Source of the DNA: an uncultured Eubacteriales bacterium
Lineage (GTDB): Bacteria > Bacillota > Clostridia > Oscillospirales > CAG-382
Length of the DNA stretch: 64,000 nucleotides
NCBI GenBank assembly: GCA_934446675.1
Contig: CAKSEL010000001.1
Location: 62,001 to 126,000 of the forward strand
Direction: 5' to 3'
In this document: positions 61,557 through 64,000 of the stretch, piece after piece
Layout of the letters: each line of letters opens with the position of its first letter
Position numbering within the stretch: position 1 is the first letter of the stretch
Notes under the pieces: model-generated
Database searches by the model: none
What the model saw: the letters and a program-made list of their open reading frames with translations, nothing else
Told to the model about the DNA's origin: nothing
Made by a program: the position numbers and the translations under genes

Positions 61557-62402
61557 ATGCTTATAAATATTCTTAAAGCCTTAGGCTGCTTTGCGGTAAT
61601 GAGCGGTATTCTCGGTCTTATTCTCGCGTTCGCAAGCAAGTTATTTGCGGTAAAGACCAACGAGAAGGCTGAGGCTGTCGGCGAACTTCTGCCTGGTGCG
61701 AACTGCGGAGGCTGCGGATATGCCGGCTGTGCTGCTCTTGCCGAGGCTATTGCAGAAGGCAAAGCTCCGGTAAACGCCTGTAATTCGGCGTCTGCGGACA
61801 CAATTTCCAAAATTGCTGCCGTAATGGGCGCAAAGGACGTCGGCAAAACAAAGCGTATGCGCGCTCAGGTCATGTGCTCCGGTACAAACGAAATCGCAGA
61901 TAAAAAATACATATACGCAGGTATTGCGGACTGTGCATCTGCCGCAAAACTTGCAGGCGGCGACAAAATGTGCGCCTACGGCTGTGTGGGACTCGGAACC
62001 TGCGCGTCGGTATGCAAATTTGACGCGATACACATAATCAACGGCGTTGCTGCGGTGGATTACGAAAAATGTACGGCTTGCGGCGCCTGTGTAAAGGCTT
62101 GTCCCAAGAGCATTATACGCCTTATCCCCTACGACGCAAAGCACTGGGTAGGCTGTTCATCGACAGACAAGGGCGCCGTTACAAAATCGTACTGCAAGGT
62201 CGGCTGTATCGGCTGCAGAATCTGCGAAAAGAACTGTCCGTCGGGTGCAATTACCGTTACAGACAACGTGGCGTCAATTAACTATGACCTCTGCACCGGC
62301 TGCGGAATATGTGCTGAAAAATGTCCGAGAAAGATAATCTGGTCTGCACGTTCCCAAAGCGAAGAGGACATCAGCAAGCTCAAACAGGATCTGAGCGTTT
62401 AA
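61557..62402 (+). CDS. rnfB: Rnf complex subunit B (ferredoxin-interacting)
   Basis: Membrane-anchored polyferredoxin that takes electrons from ferredoxin. 281 residues: N-terminal helix, cluster motif NCGGCGYAGC, then several Cys-rich motifs including CTACGACVKACP, CIGCRICEKNCP and CTGCGICAEKCP. No frameshift or missing ligand seen. Last gene of the operon, with AAGGAG 28 nt after rnfA. Confidence 0.95.
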   Translation: MLINILKALGCFAVMSGILGLILAFASKLFAVKTNEKAEAVGELLPGANCGGCGYAGCAALAEAIAEGKAPVNACNSASADTISKIAAVMGAKDVGKTKRMRAQVMCSGTNEIADKKYIYAGIADCASAAKLAGGDKMCAYGCVGLGTCASVCKFDAIHIINGVAAVDYEKCTACGACVKACPKSIIRLIPYDAKHWVGCSSTDKGAVTKSYCKVGCIGCRICEKNCPSGAITVTDNVASINYDLCTGCGICAEKCPRKIIWSARSQSEEDISKLKQDLSV

Positions 62403-62422
62403 AATCTGACTGCGAACACATT

Positions 62423-62450
62423 TACCGCCGTTTTCCGGCGGTATTTTTTT
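62423..62450 (+). terminator. Terminator of the rnf operon
   Basis: Perfect 8-bp stem TACCGCCG/CGGCGGTA with loop TTTTC and T7 tail. Confidence 0.9.
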
Positions 62451-62471
62451 ATACAAATTTTCATTTTCCTA

Positions 62472-62500
62472 TTGATAACCTATACCCCTATGTGTATAAT
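62472..62500 (+). promoter_or_regulatory. Promoter of the P-type ATPase gene
   Basis: TTGATA (62472-62477), 17-nt spacer, TATAAT (62495-62500). The spacer contains a second ATACCCCTAT half-site. Confidence 0.8.
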
Positions 62501-62505
62501 TAGGT

Positions 62506-62521
62506 ATACCCCATGGGGTAT
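62506..62521 (+). promoter_or_regulatory. CsoR-type metal-sensor operator
   Basis: Perfect palindrome ATACCCCATGGGGTAT, the TACCC-GGGTA pattern bound by CsoR/RcnR-family copper or nickel sensors, just downstream of the -10 and ahead of a metal ATPase gene. No csoR gene is in the window. Confidence 0.7.
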
Positions 62522-62537
62522 GGAAAGGAGAACAAAA

Positions 62538-64000
62538 ATGAAAACAACAATCGAAAAGCTTGAGAGCGCCATGGAATTCGGCGGCACAAAAAAGGACATT
62601 GTGCTGCTTATAATCTCGGCTTTTTCGCTTTTGGCAAGCATTTTCAGGCTTCCGCTGCCGTTTGACGCCGCATGGATTGCAATACTGTTGTGCGGAGTGC
62701 CTATCATACTTGAGGCAGTCATCGGTCTTATCACAAAATTTGATATAAAGGCTGACGTGCTTGTTTCCCTCGCGCTTATCGCGTCGATATGCATAGGAGA
62801 AGATTTTGCGGCAGGAGAAGTTGCATTTATCATGCAACTCGGCGCTTTGCTCGAAGATCTCACGGTTTCAAAGGCAAGAGCCGGCATTGAAAAGCTTGTA
62901 AAGCTTACTCCGCAGACGGCAAGGCTCATAAAAGACGGAAATGAGAGCATTATCAGCGCACTAAGCGTAAAACCAGGCGACATTCTCAGAGTAAATCCCG
63001 GAGAAACAATCCCTGCCGACGGAATTATCACATCAGGACAGACGTCGGTAAATCAGGCAGTCATGACGGGCGAATCACTACCGGTTGACAAAAGTGCGGG
63101 CGACGAGGTTTCCTCCGGCACTGTAAACCAATTCGGCACATTTGAAATGAAAGCCACAAAAGCGGGCACGGACAGCTCCATTCAGCGCATGATAAGGCTT
63201 GTACAGTCGGCTGACGCAGGCAAAGCCAAGATCGTCGGCATTGCAGACAGACGGGCTACATGGATAGTTGTAATCGCGCTGAGCGCAGCGGCTCTCACAT
63301 GGCTGTTTACCGGTCAGATAATACGTGCGGTGACAATTCTTGTCGTATTCTGCCCGTGTGCGCTTGTACTCGCAACGCCTACCGCAATCATGGCTGCTAT
63401 CGGAAACGCCACAAAGCACGGATTTCTGGTCCGCGAAGGCGACGCGCTGGAAAGGCTTGCAAAAATCGAAAAAATCACCTTTGACAAAACCGGAACTCTT
63501 ACATACGGAACACTAAAAGTCGTAAAGGCTTACAGTCTTGACGAAAAAGTTTCGGAAAACGAGCTATATTCATTATGCGCGTCCGCCGAAAGCCGTTCCG
63601 AGCACCCTATCGGAAAAGCAATAGTCAGATGTTACAATGACACTTTCGGAAAATTAAACGCCGATGCAGAGGATTTTGTAATGATTCCGGGCTGCGGTGT
63701 AAGTGCGAAAGTCGAAAACAAATCAGTAGCCGCAGGCAACGAAAAGCTGCTTGAGAGATACGGCATAAAGCTTACGGAATCAGCAAAAGAGCTTGCACAC
63801 CAATACATTTTACACGGCTGCACGGTAATTTACATTGCCGCGGGCGGTACACTTTCGGGATTTATCGCACTCTCGGACACTGTCAGAAATGAAAGTCCGG
63901 ATATGGTAAAATCTCTGAAATCTCTCGGCGTCGAGCCTATTCTTCTCACCGGAGATTCCGAAAATTCCGCGCGGACTATTGCACAAACGACAGGTATCTG
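62538..64000 (+). CDS. Heavy-metal P1B-type ATPase (C-terminus outside window)
   Basis: About 487 residues visible. Actuator motif TGES (177-180), metal-binding CPC (272-274) in helix 6, phosphorylation motif DKTGT (316-320) and SEHPIGK in the nucleotide domain. It exports Cu+, Zn2+/Cd2+ or another metal. There is no N-terminal HMA (CxxC) domain: the protein goes almost directly into the membrane helices. The CPC motif fits copper or zinc/cadmium pumps. AAGGAG precedes ATG 62538. The CsoR-like operator at 62506-62521 suggests copper; C-terminal specificity residues are not visible. Confidence 0.9.
   Translation, partial: MKTTIEKLESAMEFGGTKKDIVLLIISAFSLLASIFRLPLPFDAAWIAILLCGVPIILEAVIGLITKFDIKADVLVSLALIASICIGEDFAAGEVAFIMQLGALLEDLTVSKARAGIEKLVKLTPQTARLIKDGNESIISALSVKPGDILRVNPGETIPADGIITSGQTSVNQAVMTGESLPVDKSAGDEVSSGTVNQFGTFEMKATKAGTDSSIQRMIRLVQSADAGKAKIVGIADRRATWIVVIALSAAALTWLFTGQIIRAVTILVVFCPCALVLATPTAIMAAIGNATKHGFLVREGDALERLAKIEKITFDKTGTLTYGTLKVVKAYSLDEKVSENELYSLCASAESRSEHPIGKAIVRCYNDTFGKLNADAEDFVMIPGCGVSAKVENKSVAAGNEKLLERYGIKLTESAKELAHQYILHGCTVIYIAAGGTLSGFIALSDTVRNESPDMVKSLKSLGVEPILLTGDSENSARTIAQTTGI

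Noticed and set aside
1..64000. Prophage, integrative element, CRISPR or toxin-antitoxin island
   Set aside because: No integrase, transposase, phage structural, Cas or antitoxin signatures, no direct-repeat array, and no att-like repeats or tRNA genes were seen.

Overview
The window looks like a chromosomal segment of a low- to mid-GC Gram-positive anaerobe of class Clostridia, most likely a gut-associated relative of the Oscillospirales. The evidence is: many TTGACA-17-TATAAT promoters and GGAGG ribosome-binding sites; the rimP-nusA-ylxR-ylxQ-infB-rbfA operon; groES-groEL under a CIRCE element; a T-box leader; the yrr-type pair mltG plus U32 peptidase; a full rnfCDGEAB operon; and a thioredoxin next to a ferredoxin-thioredoxin-reductase-like protein. 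I saw no rRNA, tRNA, CRISPR array, transposase or prophage genes. This is an inference from gene content, not a species call.

Layout. 1-7.5 kb: the 5' part of an aminotransferase gene, a polar amino acid ABC transporter (binding protein, permease, ATPase), and a convergent mglBAC-type sugar ABC transporter. 7.7-9.4 kb: thioredoxin, FTR-like protein, a small P-loop protein and a low-complexity lipoprotein. 9.5-13 kb: an aconitase-family hydratase and a eukaryote-type NADP isocitrate dehydrogenase in one operon. 13.1-19.4 kb: the translation/transcription operon rimP to rbfA, with an unusually long IF-2. 19.6-30.9 kb, plus strand: glutamate racemase, a DUF1934 protein, an S41 protease, gyrA, a beta-helix protein, an rRNA methyltransferase-like protein, mltG and a U32 peptidase, with a strongly structured intergenic element between the last two. 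30.9-37.3 kb, minus strand: a PLP enzyme, NUDIX hydrolase, K+/H+ antiporter, radical SAM protein and a SulP transporter. 37.5-41.7 kb: a sugar isomerase, then a three-gene ABC transporter under a tryptophan (UGG) T-box that is followed by a ten-residue, one-Trp upstream ORF. 41.8-47.6 kb: groESL, a metallophosphoesterase, a PHP protein, a THUMP methyltransferase and a small membrane protein. 47.7-57.1 kb: an MFS transporter, a HAD-DHH fusion, and a D-Ala-D-Ala operon (alpha/beta hydrolase, membrane-anchored MurF, Ddl, alpha/beta hydrolase). 57.2-64 kb: the Rnf complex and the start of a metal P-type ATPase behind a CsoR-like operator.

The genes suggest a fermenter that conserves energy through Rnf (ferredoxin to NAD+, ion pumping), can use reduced ferredoxin to drive thioredoxin through the FTR-like protein, makes 2-oxoglutarate by the oxidative branch from citrate, and tunes tryptophan uptake to charged tRNA-Trp. 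Most genes are conserved housekeeping. The observations most worth checking are the T-box plus leader peptide, the HAD-DHH fusion, the structured element at 29.36-29.6 kb, the Trx-FTR pair, the membrane MurF and the CsoR-like operator.
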